Positions 34,006 to 43,291 are shown, numbered from the stretch's first letter. The stretch is DNA of 64,000 nt from CAIVAT01 sp964455285 (GCA_964455285.1 CAYVVG010000012.1:1-64000); one strand, 5' to 3'. The notes: generated by a model from the letters alone, not told the origin. Made by a program: numbers and translations.

Positions 34006-35010
34006 TTACGGGTGACTGATAAGAACTTCCTTGATCTTGGCTTCGAGTTCATCGGCCAGCTCCGGGTTATCCATGATGATCTTTTTAACGGCGTCGCGTC
34101 CCTGTCCCAGTTTGGTATCTCCGTAACTGAACCACGAACCGCTCTTTTTGATGATGTTCATCTCGGTCGCCATGTCGATGATCTCATACCCGCGGGATAT
34201 CCCTTCACCGAAGATGATGTCGAATTCGGCTTTCCGGAACGGCGGGGCGACTTTGTTCTTGACCACCTTCACCTTCACGTGGTTCCCCACCACCTCCTCC
34301 CCCTCTTTGAGCTGGGTTTGACGGCGGATATCGAGACGCACCGAGGCATAGAATTTCAGTGCATTTCCTCCGGTGGTCGTTTCGGGGTTGCCGAACATCA
34401 CGCCGATCTTTTCGCGGAGCTGGTTGATGAAGATGCAGCAGGTCGCCGTTTTGCTGATCGTCGAGGTCAGCTTTCGCAAGGCCTGCGACATCAGCCGGGC
34501 CTGGAGCCCCACCTTGGCGTCGCCCATCTCTCCTTCGATCTCGCTTTTTGGGGTGAGTGCCGCCACCGAGTCGATCACGATGATATCGATCGCGCCCGAA
34601 CGGATCAGGTTTTCAGTGATCTCCAATGCCTGTTCTCCGTTGTCGGGTTGCGATACCAGCAGGTTCTCGACATCCACCCCGAGTTTCTGGGCATAGAAGC
34701 GGTCGAAAGCGTGCTCGGCATCGATAAACGCTGCGATACCGCCCGTTTTCTGGGATTCGGCAATGGCATGCAGGGCCAGTGTCGTCTTGCCGGATGATTC
34801 CGGACCGTAGATCTCGATGACCCTTCCCTTGGGAAGTCCCCCGATGCCGAGGGCGGCATCGAGCCCGATCGAGCCGGTATGGATCACGTCGACAGGCTCT
34901 ACTACGTTGTCGCCCAGGCGCATGATGGTCCCTTTCCCGAAGGTCTTTTCCAGCTTGTCGAGGGTCAGCTGCAGGGCTTTGATCTTTTCCTTGTTCTGTT
35001 CGTTTGACAT
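34006..35010 (-). CDS. recA: Recombinase A
   Basis: 334 residues from the ATG at 35010, preceded by AGGAGG 8 bp upstream. Walker A is GPESSGKTT, Walker B is IDIIVIDSVAAL, and L2/MAW-type motifs (CCIFINQLREKIGVMFGNPETTTGG in part) are present. It drives homologous recombination and would activate self-cleavage of the LexA-like repressor at 26501. No GATTA-N5-TAATC site lies upstream, so recA does not appear to be in that regulon. It follows bcp by about 50 bp including a stem-loop. Confidence 0.98.
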   Translation of the reverse strand: MSNEQNKEKIKALQLTLDKLEKTFGKGTIMRLGDNVVEPVDVIHTGSIGLDAALGIGGLPKGRVIEIYGPESSGKTTLALHAIAESQKTGGIAAFIDAEHAFDRFYAQKLGVDVENLLVSQPDNGEQALEITENLIRSGAIDIIVIDSVAALTPKSEIEGEMGDAKVGLQARLMSQALRKLTSTISKTATCCIFINQLREKIGVMFGNPETTTGGNALKFYASVRLDIRRQTQLKEGEEVVGNHVKVKVVKNKVAPPFRKAEFDIIFGEGISRGYEIIDMATEMNIIKKSGSWFSYGDTKLGQGRDAVKKIIMDNPELADELEAKIKEVLISHP

Positions 35011-35033
35011 GTTCTTTTCCTCCTTTTTTACAG

Positions 35034-35053
35034 GGGCGCGCCGGTGCACGCCC
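35034..35053 (-). other. Stem-loop between bcp and recA
   Basis: An 8-bp stem (GGGCGTGC with GCGCGCCC, one G-T pair) and a 4-base loop lie between bcp and the recA ribosome-binding site. No T tract follows, so it is not a standard terminator. It could mark an mRNA processing or stability element. Confidence 0.4.
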
Positions 35054-35060
35054 TTTCGGG

Positions 35061-35531
35061 TTAATCTTGATCCAGGACCTTCAGGATCTGGGCGGTGTGG
35101 TTTTTTGTATCGACTTTTGTGATGATATGAGCGATCCGTCCATCACCATCGATAAGATAGGTGGTGCGAAGCAGTCCCTCATATTCCTTTCCATACAGCT
35201 TTTTTTTGCCCCAGGCTCCGTAGGCCATGATGATATTCTTTGCTTTATCGGAAATAAGGGCAAAAGGTAATACGTATTTTGAAGAAAAATTTTTATGCGA
35301 CCTCTCATCGTCCGGACTGACTCCCAGCACGACGATGCCCTTTTCTCTGAGGATCTGAAAGTTATCCCTGAGATTGCAGGCTTCGGCCGTGCATCCGGGA
35401 GTGTCGTCTTTCGGATAAAAATAGAGTACCACCCGGCTTCCCCTGAACTGTTTCAGGGATACAGGGTTGCCCGATTGGTCCACCGATTCGAAATCGGGGG
35501 CAGGATCGCCCACTTTCAATTTCATGTTCAT
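35061..35531 (-). CDS. bcp: Thioredoxin-dependent peroxiredoxin (BCP/PrxQ)
   Basis: 156 residues. The peroxidatic and resolving cysteines lie in DDTPGCTAEACNLRD, the PrxQ spacing of five. The N-terminal GDPAPDFES and the YFYPKDDTPGC motif are typical. It reduces hydroperoxides with thioredoxin as donor; trxA is in the same window but not adjacent. The start could be the first or third residue (MNM). It is followed by recA on the same strand. Confidence 0.95.
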   Translation of the reverse strand: MNMKLKVGDPAPDFESVDQSGNPVSLKQFRGSRVVLYFYPKDDTPGCTAEACNLRDNFQILREKGIVVLGVSPDDERSHKNFSSKYVLPFALISDKAKNIIMAYGAWGKKKLYGKEYEGLLRTTYLIDGDGRIAHIITKVDTKNHTAQILKVLDQD

Positions 35532-35571
35532 GATTGTCCGGATTATCTGATCAAAGAATTATTCTCCAAAG

Positions 35572-36210
35572 TTAGGATAATTCGCGGTGATATTTGCAGT
35601 ATTCCCTGATCCCGCATTCACCGCACCTGGGTTTTCGCGCCTGGCAAACGTACCGTCCGTGAAGGATCAGCCAATGGTGGGCGATCGACAGAAGTTCCTC
35701 CGGGATATATTTTACCAGTTGCTTTTCCGTTTCCAGGGGCGTTTTTGCCCCCACCGAAAGTCCGACGCGTGCAGCCACCCGGAATACATGGGTATCGACG
35801 GCCAGGGCAGGCTTGTTGAATGCCACCGAGACCAGCACGTTGGCCGACTTTCGGCCGATGCCGGGTATCTTTTGAAGATCATCTGCCTCTTCGGGCAACC
35901 GGCCGCCATAACTTTCCATCACTTTCCGGGCCATGGCGATGAGGTTCCGGGTCTTGTTATTGGGATACGAACAACTTCTGATGAGGGCGAAGACGTCCTC
36001 GGCCGCGGCTTCCGCAAGAGTCGGGAAAGTCGGGAAGGAGGCGAAAAAAGCCGGTGTGATCAGGTTGACCCTCTTGTCGGTGCACTGGGCCGACAGGATG
36101 ACGGCCACGGCAAGTTCGTAGGGATCGCGGTATACCAGTTCAGTTTCTGCCACGGGGCGGTTCTCACGAAACCAGTCGAGCACCCGCCTGAATCGCTCCT
36201 CTCTTCTCAT
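35572..36210 (-). CDS. nth: Endonuclease III
   Basis: 212 residues. The helix-hairpin-helix LQKIPGIGRKSANVLV carries the catalytic lysine, and VDTHVFRVAARVG the catalytic aspartate. A C-terminal [4Fe-4S] motif C-x6-C-x2-C-x5-C (CQARKPRCGECGIREYC) is intact. It removes oxidised pyrimidines and nicks abasic sites. Its ATG overlaps the stop region of the T9SS protein gene upstream, so the two may be co-transcribed. Confidence 0.97.
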   Translation of the reverse strand: MRREERFRRVLDWFRENRPVAETELVYRDPYELAVAVILSAQCTDKRVNLITPAFFASFPTFPTLAEAAAEDVFALIRSCSYPNNKTRNLIAMARKVMESYGGRLPEEADDLQKIPGIGRKSANVLVSVAFNKPALAVDTHVFRVAARVGLSVGAKTPLETEKQLVKYIPEELLSIAHHWLILHGRYVCQARKPRCGECGIREYCKYHRELS

Positions 36211-37373
36211 TATTTCCCCCGGAGAACGGTCAGGGATCCCTTTCTAAGGTAGGTGGTGGTCTGTGCGGTGAGTTTCAGCACATAGAAATAGGTGCCATCG
36301 GCCAGGCGTTCGGCTTCCCAGTCTTCGCTTTTATAATTCTCCGCGCTGAAAACCTTTTTCCCCCACCGGTCGAAGATCACCAGTTCGTTGGTGAGGAAGG
36401 CCTCGCGGAAATCGCGTTCGCGGTCATCAACCAGTTCAATGGCGAATTTGTCATTGACGAAATCTCCGTTGGGGGTGATCAGGTTGGGGATGTCAAGTTC
36501 GGCCGGTTTCAGGCTGATCATGCGGGTGTACGTGGTATCGCACCCGTTGTGGTCGGTAACGGTCAGCCGCACCTTCACCTGCCCCTCTTTCAGCGTATCG
36601 GCATAGGTGTGCGCCACCGGGTTCACGTTGGCGGCCGAAGTGGAATCGCCGAAATTCCATGTCCAGTTGGTGATCTCGGGGAGAAGTGTCGCGGGAAAAC
36701 TCACCTCGAAAACAGGTTTGGTCAGGTAAACGACACTGTCGGGGAGGATCTCGAAAGTTCCTTTCGGAGAATGAAGGAAATCGACCAGGTAAGCGCTGTC
36801 GAGGGAACAGCCGGCCGAATCGGTCACCCGGAAGGTATAACGACCGGGACAGAGCCCGTAGATCAGGGTATCTTCCGAAAAACCGGCGGCATTCCATTTA
36901 TAAATGTATTTGCGGTCGCCCGTGAAGGGGGTCCCTCCGGAAACGCTGACGGCATATTGCCCGATGCAGTTCCGCTTGTATTTTCCGCTCTCAATCTTCA
37001 GCAGGCATCCCAGGTCGTTGTACCGGTACAGCGTATCAATGTACATCCGGGGCCGCATCCGCAGGAGGGCATCGTTGCTCGTGTCCGTACCAGCCCCTTC
37101 CACGGTCACAATGCACCGGTAAATACCCTGCGAGGAGCCATCGACCGGATAGATCTTCAGCAAGGAATCCGAAGCACCTGGACCGGTATAGTCGATATAA
37201 TTCTTTTGCCAGCGGTAGGTGATCGTTCCGGTCCCCGCCCCGGTGATCAGTGTACGGTAGATGACACTGTCGCGGAAACACACGGTGGTATCGGCCGGGT
37301 TGACCGTAACGGACACCTGGCCCCGGGCTGTCGCAAGGCTGAGCAGGAAAATGGCAGCGAGGAGATGCTTCAT
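36210..37373 (-). CDS. T9SS type B sorting-domain protein with PKD-like domains
   Basis: 387 residues with a signal peptide (HLLAAIFLLSLATARGQ). Ig-like (TVNPADTTVCFRDSVIYRT) and PKD-like (NWTWNFGDSTSAANVNPVAHTYADT in part) modules lead to a C-terminal CHU_C domain (IPNLITPNGDFVNDKFAIEL, FDRWGKKVF). It is predicted to be exported by the type IX system and held at the surface. Its role beyond that is unknown. A -7 element (37393-37400) lies 20 bp before the start. Confidence 0.9.
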   Translation of the reverse strand: MKHLLAAIFLLSLATARGQVSVTVNPADTTVCFRDSVIYRTLITGAGTGTITYRWQKNYIDYTGPGASDSLLKIYPVDGSSQGIYRCIVTVEGAGTDTSNDALLRMRPRMYIDTLYRYNDLGCLLKIESGKYKRNCIGQYAVSVSGGTPFTGDRKYIYKWNAAGFSEDTLIYGLCPGRYTFRVTDSAGCSLDSAYLVDFLHSPKGTFEILPDSVVYLTKPVFEVSFPATLLPEITNWTWNFGDSTSAANVNPVAHTYADTLKEGQVKVRLTVTDHNGCDTTYTRMISLKPAELDIPNLITPNGDFVNDKFAIELVDDRERDFREAFLTNELVIFDRWGKKVFSAENYKSEDWEAERLADGTYFYVLKLTAQTTTYLRKGSLTVLRGK

Positions 37374-37392
37374 CGGGTTGTCAATACCGGGG

Positions 37393-37400
37393 CAAAAGTA
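37393..37400 (-). promoter_or_regulatory. Promoter -7 element for the T9SS protein and nth
   Basis: The minus strand reads TACTTTTG, matching TAnnTTTG, 20 bp before the ATG at 37373. Confidence 0.5.
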
Positions 37401-37595
37401 ACAAATTCTTTTGATTCTCCGGAGATACGCTTAACGCAGGAAAGCCGTCTTTAGTATAAAGTTTTTCACACATGGGAACAGCCAAAAAGGCCGGAATCCG
37501 GCGCATGCCCTGCCAATTTTTCATCCTTTCGGGCCCTGAACGGTCGTGGCCGGGATTTTGCGGGGGGTCAGCCGGACACAAACGGAGGAATTACG

Positions 37596-40187
37596 ATGAA
37601 CTTTAACAATTTTACTGTAAAGGCACAGGAAGCGGTGCAGAAGGCCCAGGAGGTGGCTGCTGCTTTCCAGAACCAGGCCGTGGAGAACATCCACATCCTG
37701 AAGGGGATCCTGGCCGTCGATGAAAATGTCGCACCCTACCTGTTGAAGAAGGTGAATGTCAACGTTCAGACCATCCAGCAGGTGACCGACCGGATGATCG
37801 GGTCGTTGCCAAAGGTCGGCGGCGGGGAGCAGTATCTGTCGCCGGAAGCCTCCAAATCCCTGCAGAAGGCCGTCACCCTGTCGAAGGAGATGAAAGACGA
37901 TTTTGTTTCGATCGAACACCTGCTGCTGGGCATCATTGAAGGGAACGATCCGGCCGGCCGGTTGCTCAAGGACAGCGGCGCCACGGCGAACGATCTGGTG
38001 ACCGCCATCCGGCAGCTTCGCCAGGGAGGCAAGGTCAGCAGTCCTACTGCTGAGGACACCTACCATGCCCTTCAAAAATATGCCCGCAACCTGAACGACC
38101 TGGCCCGCGAAGGCAAACTCGACCCGGTGATCGGCCGTGACGAGGAGATAAGGAGAATCCTGCAGATCCTGTCGCGGAGAACGAAGAACAACCCGATCCT
38201 GATCGGGGAACCCGGCACGGGAAAAACTGCTATCGCCGAGGGCCTGGCGCACCGGGTGATCGACGGCGATATACCCGAGAACCTGAAATCCAAGCAGATC
38301 TATTCGCTCGATATGGGAGCATTGATCGCCGGCGCCAAATACAAAGGCGAATTTGAGGAACGTCTGAAGAGCGTCGTCAAAGAGGTCATCTCCGCCGACG
38401 GCGAGATCGTTCTCTTCATCGACGAGATCCACACGCTGGTGGGGGCCGGAGCCGGTGAAGGCGCCATGGATGCGGCGAATATTCTGAAACCCGCACTTGC
38501 CCGCGGCGATTTGCGCGCCATTGGCGCCACGACGCTGAAGGAGTACCAGAAATATTTCGAGAAAGACAAAGCGCTCGAGCGCCGGTTCCAGCCGGTCATG
38601 GTGAACGAACCCGATGTTCCCGACGCCATTGCCATCCTGCGTGGATTGAAGGAACGGTATGAAACACACCACCATGTAAGGATCAAAGATGAGGCGATCG
38701 TAACGGCGGTGGAGCTTTCGCAGCGGTACATCACCGACCGGTTCCTCCCCGACAAAGCCATTGACCTGATCGACGAGGCGGCTTCCAAACTCCGGCTGGA
38801 GATCAATTCGGTTCCCGAAGAACTCGAGAAGACCGAAAGAAAGGTGCGCCAGATGGAGATCGAGCGGGAAGCCATCCGGAGGGAAGATGACGCCGAACGA
38901 TTGAGCGAACTCAATACGGAGATCGCCCAGGTCAAAGGGGAGCTGCAGGAGCTCCGCGCACGCTGGAAGGCGGAGAAGGAACTGGTGGAAGCGATCCAGT
39001 TGCAGAAAAACGAGATCGAGACCCTGAAACTGGAAGCCGAGCAGGCCAACCGGGCCGGCGACCTGGGCAAGGTGGCCGAGATCCGGTACGGCAGGATTCC
39101 GAAAAAAGAGAGGGAGATCGATCAGTTGAAAGCGAAGTTGTCGGAGATCCAGAAAGAGAACCCGATGGTGAATGAGGAGGTTGGCACCGAGGAGATCGCC
39201 GCCGTGGTAAGCCGCTGGACCGGCATCCCCGTCAGCCGGATGCTGCAGGGGGAAAGGCAGAAATTGTTGCTGCTGGAAGAAGAGTTGCACCGGAGGGTGG
39301 TCGGCCAGGAGGAGGCGATCCGTGCAGTAGCCGATGCCATCCGGCGGAGCCGCTCGGGGCTGCAGGATCCGAAACGCCCGATCGGTTCCTTCATCTTCCT
39401 CGGCACCACGGGTGTGGGAAAAACGGAACTGGCGCGGGCCCTGGCCGAATTCCTTTTCAACAACGAAAACAGCATGGTGCGTATCGATATGTCGGAATAC
39501 CAGGAACGGCATACCGTGTCGCGGCTGGTCGGGGCTCCCCCGGGCTACGTGGGTTACGAAGAGAGCGGGCAGTTGACCGAGGCCGTCAGGCGGAAACCCT
39601 ATTCCGTGGTCCTGCTCGATGAGATCGAAAAAGCCCATCCCGACGTTTTCAACATCCTGCTGCAGGTGCTCGACGATGGTCGCCTGACCGACAACAAAGG
39701 CCGGACGGTCGATTTCAAGAACACCATCATCATCATGACCTCCAACATCGGCTCGCACATCATCCAGGAGAGCCTGGCCGGGACGACGGAGATAAACCGG
39801 TCCGAAAAGATGGAGAAGAGCCGTGAACAGGTGTTCAGCCTGCTGAAATCGACGATCCGTCCCGAGTTCCTCAACCGGGTCGACGAGATCATCATGTTCA
39901 GCCCGCTCTCGATGGACGAGATCGTGAAGGTGGTCGCCATGCAGATCGCGGGCGTGCAGCAGATGCTGGAGAAGAACGGGGTGAAGCTCACCGTTACGCC
40001 GGCGGCAGCCGGCCATATCGCCCGCTCGGGGTTTGACCCGTTGTACGGGGCCCGCCCCATCAGGCGGGTGATCCAGCGGGAGGTGCTGAACGAACTGTCG
40101 AAGATGATCCTGGAGGGGAAGGTCGAGCGGGATTCGGAGATCAGGATCGATGCGGCAGGAGGCGGACTGGTGTTCTCAAACGGATAA
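37596..40187 (+). CDS. clpB: ClpB disaggregase (AAA+ chaperone)
   Basis: 863 residues, full length. The N-terminal Clp_N repeats span residues 1-145. AAA1 has Walker A GEPGTGKT and Walker B EIVLFIDEIHTL. A coiled-coil middle domain spans residues about 405-525. AAA2 has GTTGVGKT, VVLLDEIEKAHPD and the GYVGYEESGQ pore loop. It dissolves protein aggregates with DnaK. The ATG has a Shine-Dalgarno-like GGAGG 7 bp upstream. The 220-bp region before it, shared with the divergent T9SS gene, shows no clear heat-shock element to my eye. Confidence 0.98.
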   Translation: MNFNNFTVKAQEAVQKAQEVAAAFQNQAVENIHILKGILAVDENVAPYLLKKVNVNVQTIQQVTDRMIGSLPKVGGGEQYLSPEASKSLQKAVTLSKEMKDDFVSIEHLLLGIIEGNDPAGRLLKDSGATANDLVTAIRQLRQGGKVSSPTAEDTYHALQKYARNLNDLAREGKLDPVIGRDEEIRRILQILSRRTKNNPILIGEPGTGKTAIAEGLAHRVIDGDIPENLKSKQIYSLDMGALIAGAKYKGEFEERLKSVVKEVISADGEIVLFIDEIHTLVGAGAGEGAMDAANILKPALARGDLRAIGATTLKEYQKYFEKDKALERRFQPVMVNEPDVPDAIAILRGLKERYETHHHVRIKDEAIVTAVELSQRYITDRFLPDKAIDLIDEAASKLRLEINSVPEELEKTERKVRQMEIEREAIRREDDAERLSELNTEIAQVKGELQELRARWKAEKELVEAIQLQKNEIETLKLEAEQANRAGDLGKVAEIRYGRIPKKEREIDQLKAKLSEIQKENPMVNEEVGTEEIAAVVSRWTGIPVSRMLQGERQKLLLLEEELHRRVVGQEEAIRAVADAIRRSRSGLQDPKRPIGSFIFLGTTGVGKTELARALAEFLFNNENSMVRIDMSEYQERHTVSRLVGAPPGYVGYEESGQLTEAVRRKPYSVVLLDEIEKAHPDVFNILLQVLDDGRLTDNKGRTVDFKNTIIIMTSNIGSHIIQESLAGTTEINRSEKMEKSREQVFSLLKSTIRPEFLNRVDEIIMFSPLSMDEIVKVVAMQIAGVQQMLEKNGVKLTVTPAAAGHIARSGFDPLYGARPIRRVIQREVLNELSKMILEGKVERDSEIRIDAAGGGLVFSNG

Positions 40188-40201
40188 TTCCGGAAATGTC
40201 C

Positions 40202-40900
40202 TCATTGTTCCGGTTCGGTTTTCAGAAGGATCCCCTTCTGATAGAACTCTTTTTTACGGACGGATCCGTTGGGGTCGTAATAGGTCCATTCGCCTTCGGG
40301 GTGACCCTGGAGATACTTCCCTTCCATCATCACCTCTCCTGAATTGTAAAAAGTCTTCACGGCACCGGATTTCTCACCCGCTTTAAAGGCGCTCCTCAAT
40401 CTCAGTTTCCCGTCGGAGTAATACTGTTCCCACAGTCCATCTTTGACACCCATCCTGTAGTACTGCTGTTCCGACAGGGTGCCGTCGGGAAAGTAGATCC
40501 TGGCCATTCCGTCGATCTTCCCTTCGCGATAGGGTTCCCTGGAAGCCAGGGCACCCGTATTCTCGCCATAGAAAAGCCAGACGCTGTCGCGCTGTTCGTT
40601 CAGATACCGTCCCTCGGCCATCTTCTTTCCGCTGGGAAAGTAGGATACGGTCAAAGCCCTCTTTCCCCCGGCCGAGATCGCGGATGCCATTTTCAATTTC
40701 CCGTCGGGGTAGAAGTAACGGAAGTCGCCGTCGGGTTTCCCATGGATAAAACGACCCTCATATACGATCCTCCCGGCTGTATCGACCTTTCTCCAGAATC
40801 CGTGCTTTTGTCCCCGGCTGTCGGTAACATTGAGGGTATCCTGCGCATAGGACGAAAGGAAACCAGGGAGCAACAGGACGAACAAGCAGATCCGGACCAT
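40202..40900 (-). CDS. MORN_2/YwqK-like repeat protein, secreted
   Basis: 232 residues from the ATG at 40900, which starts a signal peptide (MVRICLFVLLLPGFLSSYA). Eight or so repeats of the type Y-x-x-G-K-x-x-G-x-W-x-x-Y-y-x-x-G (FRYFYPDGKLKMAS, WEQYYSDGKLRLRS) follow. Databases often call such proteins YwqK-family antitoxins, but no toxin gene is adjacent and the protein is exported. A surface-associated repeat protein is a safer description. Confidence 0.85.
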   Translation of the reverse strand: MVRICLFVLLLPGFLSSYAQDTLNVTDSRGQKHGFWRKVDTAGRIVYEGRFIHGKPDGDFRYFYPDGKLKMASAISAGGKRALTVSYFPSGKKMAEGRYLNEQRDSVWLFYGENTGALASREPYREGKIDGMARIYFPDGTLSEQQYYRMGVKDGLWEQYYSDGKLRLRSAFKAGEKSGAVKTFYNSGEVMMEGKYLQGHPEGEWTYYDPNGSVRKKEFYQKGILLKTEPEQ

Positions 40901-40914
40901 AACGGGAAATGATT

Positions 40915-40922
40915 TATTTTTG
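40915..40922 (+). promoter_or_regulatory. Promoter -7 element for recR
   Basis: TATTTTTG matches TAnnTTTG, 21 bp before the TTG start at 40944. It lies in the 43-bp gap between two divergent genes. Confidence 0.5.
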
Positions 40923-40943
40923 CAAAGTAAACAATAAATTTCC

Positions 40944-41552
40944 TTGCAGACCCAACCCTCCAGGCTCCTTGAACAAGCCGTAAACGAGCTGGCCAAACTT
41001 CCCGGGATCGGCCGTAAGACGGCGCTGCGCATGGCGCTCCACCTCCTCAAGCAGAGCCGGGCCGAGGTCGAATCCCTCGGTACGTCGCTGATCAGCATGC
41101 GCAGCGAGGTGACCTATTGCCGCGAATGCCGCAACATCTCCGACCAGGAACTGTGTGCCATCTGCGTCAACCCGAAGCGGGATCATGCGACGGTGTGCGT
41201 GGTCGAGGACATCCGGGATGTGATGGCCATCGAGAACACGGGGCAATACTCAGGGGTGTACCATGTGCTGGGAGGGATCATCTCGCCGGTGGCGGGCATC
41301 GGCCCCCGTGACCTGCATCTCGATCACCTGGTGACCCGGGTGGCGTCGGGTGGCATTGAGGAGGTGATCCTGGCGTTACCCACAACCATCGAAGGGGATA
41401 CCACTTCGTTTTATCTCTTCCGGAAACTCAATGAATTCAGCCTGAAACTTACGACCCTTGCCAGGGGGGTATCGGTCGGCGACGAACTCGAACACACCGA
41501 CGAGGTGACGCTAGGCCGGTCTATCCTGCAGAGGATGCCTTATAAGGGGTGA
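40944..41552 (+). CDS. recR: Recombination protein RecR
   Basis: 202 residues. The helix-hairpin-helix KLPGIGRKTALRMALHLL is near the N-terminus, the zinc finger is C-x2-C...C-x2-C (CRECRNISDQELCAIC), and a Toprim domain (TVCVVEDIRDVMAIE) follows. With RecF/RecO it loads RecA on gapped DNA. The start is TTG at 40944, since no ATG or GTG precedes the conserved region, and the -7 element upstream supports it. Confidence 0.96.
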   Translation: MQTQPSRLLEQAVNELAKLPGIGRKTALRMALHLLKQSRAEVESLGTSLISMRSEVTYCRECRNISDQELCAICVNPKRDHATVCVVEDIRDVMAIENTGQYSGVYHVLGGIISPVAGIGPRDLHLDHLVTRVASGGIEEVILALPTTIEGDTTSFYLFRKLNEFSLKLTTLARGVSVGDELEHTDEVTLGRSILQRMPYKG

Positions 41553-41587
41553 GTCGTGAGTGGTGAGGAACGGGTGTGGGGTGGCGA

Positions 41588-41815
41588 CTAGAAGAGTTGC
41601 AGTTGTTCGTGTTTTTCGGGTTTGTTGGGGGCAACGGCGAGGTCGGCGTATTTCTCGAGCATCGGACGGATCGCCTTCTTGATCAGCTTGTTGGGCGTGG
41701 TGTGATGCAGGCGGGCGCAGTTGACAAGAGACTTTTTCTGGCGGGCGGTCACCTGAAAAGCGATCACCTTGTACTTTACCGGTTTCCTTGCTTTTTTAGC
41801 TTTCTTCCGTGGCAT
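41588..41815 (-). CDS. Small basic protein, possibly ribbon-helix-helix-like
   Basis: 75 residues. A lysine/arginine-rich N-terminus (MPRKKAKKARKPVKYK) leads into a strand-helix-helix-like pattern (VIAFQVTARQKKSLVNCARLHHTTPNKLIKKAI in part) and an acidic end. The layout suggests a small DNA-binding protein, but similarity to a known family is not certain. The ATG begins 3 bp after the stop of the glmM-like gene, so it is co-transcribed with it. Confidence 0.6.
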   Translation of the reverse strand: MPRKKAKKARKPVKYKVIAFQVTARQKKSLVNCARLHHTTPNKLIKKAIRPMLEKYADLAVAPNKPEKHEQLQLF

Positions 41816-41818
41816 GGG

Positions 41819-43213
41819 TCATCGGTTGTTGAGGATATCCTTGAAATCGTTCAGTATCTTTCTTGCCAGGTTGTCGGCCTTGGCCGGCATATCGCTTTCC
41901 GCGTAAATGCGGATGATGGGCTCGGTGTTTGAACGTCGCAGGTGCACCCATTCGTCGCCGAAATGGATCTTGATCCCGTCGATGGTCGTGATGGGATGTT
42001 TTTGATACTTTTCGACGATCGCGGCCAGGATACCGTCGATGTCCAGGCCCACCGGGAACTCGATCTTGTTTTTCGAGATGTGAAAATCGGGGTATTGTTG
42101 CCGCAGCAGCGAGCATTTTTTCCCGGATCCCGCCAGGTACGACAGGAACAGGGCAATGCCGGCCAGGGCATCGCGGCCGTAATGAAGCCGGGGATAAATG
42201 ACTCCGCCGTTGCCTTCGCCGCCGATCACGGCCCCGGTCTCCTTCATCATCTGCACCACATTCACTTCGCCGACGGCCGATGCGGCATAATTTCCGCCCT
42301 TACGCTCGGTCACAATTTTCAGCGCCTGGCTCGACGAAAGGTTGGAAACCGTATTTCCGGGTTCATGCTGCAGCACGTAGTCGGCCACGGCCACCAGGGT
42401 ATATTCTTCGCCGAATGGCTCGCCCGTTTCGGTAATGATGGCCAGCCGGTCCACATCGGGATCAACCACGAACCCGAGATCAGCGTTGTTGTCGGTGACA
42501 TGTTTGCAGATCTCGCCAAGGTGTTCCGGGAGCGGCTCGGGATTGTGGGGGAAGTGACCGGTGGGTTCGCAGTACAGGCAGTCGATCGTATTCACCTGCA
42601 ATGCCCTGAGCAACTCGGGCACCGCAATTCCGCCGGTGCTGTTCACGGCGTCGACTGCAACGCGGAGGCGTGCACGCCGGATCGATTCGGGATCGACCAG
42701 GGGAAGGGCGAGGATCTGTTCGATGTGCTTCCTGATCCAGGTGTTGTCATAGGTACAGGATCCCAGGTCGGCAACCGGCGCATATGAGTACGCACCTTCG
42801 GCGGCCAGCGCAAGGACCCGCTCGCCGTCGGCACCTGAGAGGAATTCGCCCCGGTCGTTCAGGAGTTTCAGGGCGTTCCAGTTTTTGGGGTTGTGGCTGG
42901 CAGTAAGAATGATACCGCCAGAGGCCCGCTCCCCGATCACCGCGATCTCTGCCGTCGGGGTGGTGGTCAGGCCGATATCGACCACATCGGCACCCATTCC
43001 CAACAGGGTCCCGATCACCACATGGTTGACCATGGTCCCGGAGATGCGTGCATCGCGGCCCACCACAAAGCGAAGCCTTCCTTCAGGCCGGGTTTCGCGA
43101 ATGAACGCAGCGAACGCCGAGGTGAACCTGACCAGGTCGGCCGGGGTCAGGCCTTCTCCCGGCAATCCTCCGATGGTCCCGCGGATGCCCGATATGGATT
43201 TTATCAGCGTCAT
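41819..43213 (-). CDS. glmM: Phosphoglucosamine mutase-like phosphohexomutase
   Basis: 464 residues from the ATG at 43213. The phosphoserine loop is TASHNPKNWNALK, the metal loop VVDPDVDRLAI, and the sugar loop GGEGNGGVIYP, a form seen in archaeal-type GlmM. The phosphate loop is RRSNTEPIIRIY. It probably converts glucosamine-6-phosphate to glucosamine-1-phosphate for UDP-GlcNAc, although phosphomannomutase activity cannot be excluded. The frame stays open upstream of 43213, but that stretch lies antisense to the TPR gene and is not coding. Confidence 0.9.
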   Translation of the reverse strand: MTLIKSISGIRGTIGGLPGEGLTPADLVRFTSAFAAFIRETRPEGRLRFVVGRDARISGTMVNHVVIGTLLGMGADVVDIGLTTTPTAEIAVIGERASGGIILTASHNPKNWNALKLLNDRGEFLSGADGERVLALAAEGAYSYAPVADLGSCTYDNTWIRKHIEQILALPLVDPESIRRARLRVAVDAVNSTGGIAVPELLRALQVNTIDCLYCEPTGHFPHNPEPLPEHLGEICKHVTDNNADLGFVVDPDVDRLAIITETGEPFGEEYTLVAVADYVLQHEPGNTVSNLSSSQALKIVTERKGGNYAASAVGEVNVVQMMKETGAVIGGEGNGGVIYPRLHYGRDALAGIALFLSYLAGSGKKCSLLRQQYPDFHISKNKIEFPVGLDIDGILAAIVEKYQKHPITTIDGIKIHFGDEWVHLRRSNTEPIIRIYAESDMPAKADNLARKILNDFKDILNNR

Positions 43214-43270
43214 GGCCGATTTTAGCGCAAATGTATAAGAATTCCGGATAGGCGGTATTTGTTTTTTTCG

Positions 43271-43278
43271 TAAGTTTG
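43271..43278 (+). promoter_or_regulatory. Promoter -7 element for the TPR protein
   Basis: TAAGTTTG matches TAnnTTTG, 13 bp before the ATG at 43292, predicting a very short leader. Confidence 0.5.
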
Positions 43279-43291
43279 CAGAAATCTCCTG

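Noticed and set aside
37471..37605. Small plus-strand open frame before clpB
   Set aside because: It overlaps the clpB ribosome-binding site and start and has no recognisable features.
37521..40016. Minus-strand open frame of about 830 codons opposite clpB
   Set aside because: It mirrors the ClpB codon pattern and shows no domain; clpB is certain on the plus strand.
40202..40900. Toxin-antitoxin system suggested by the YwqK-type repeats
   Set aside because: The protein has a signal peptide and no toxin gene lies beside it.
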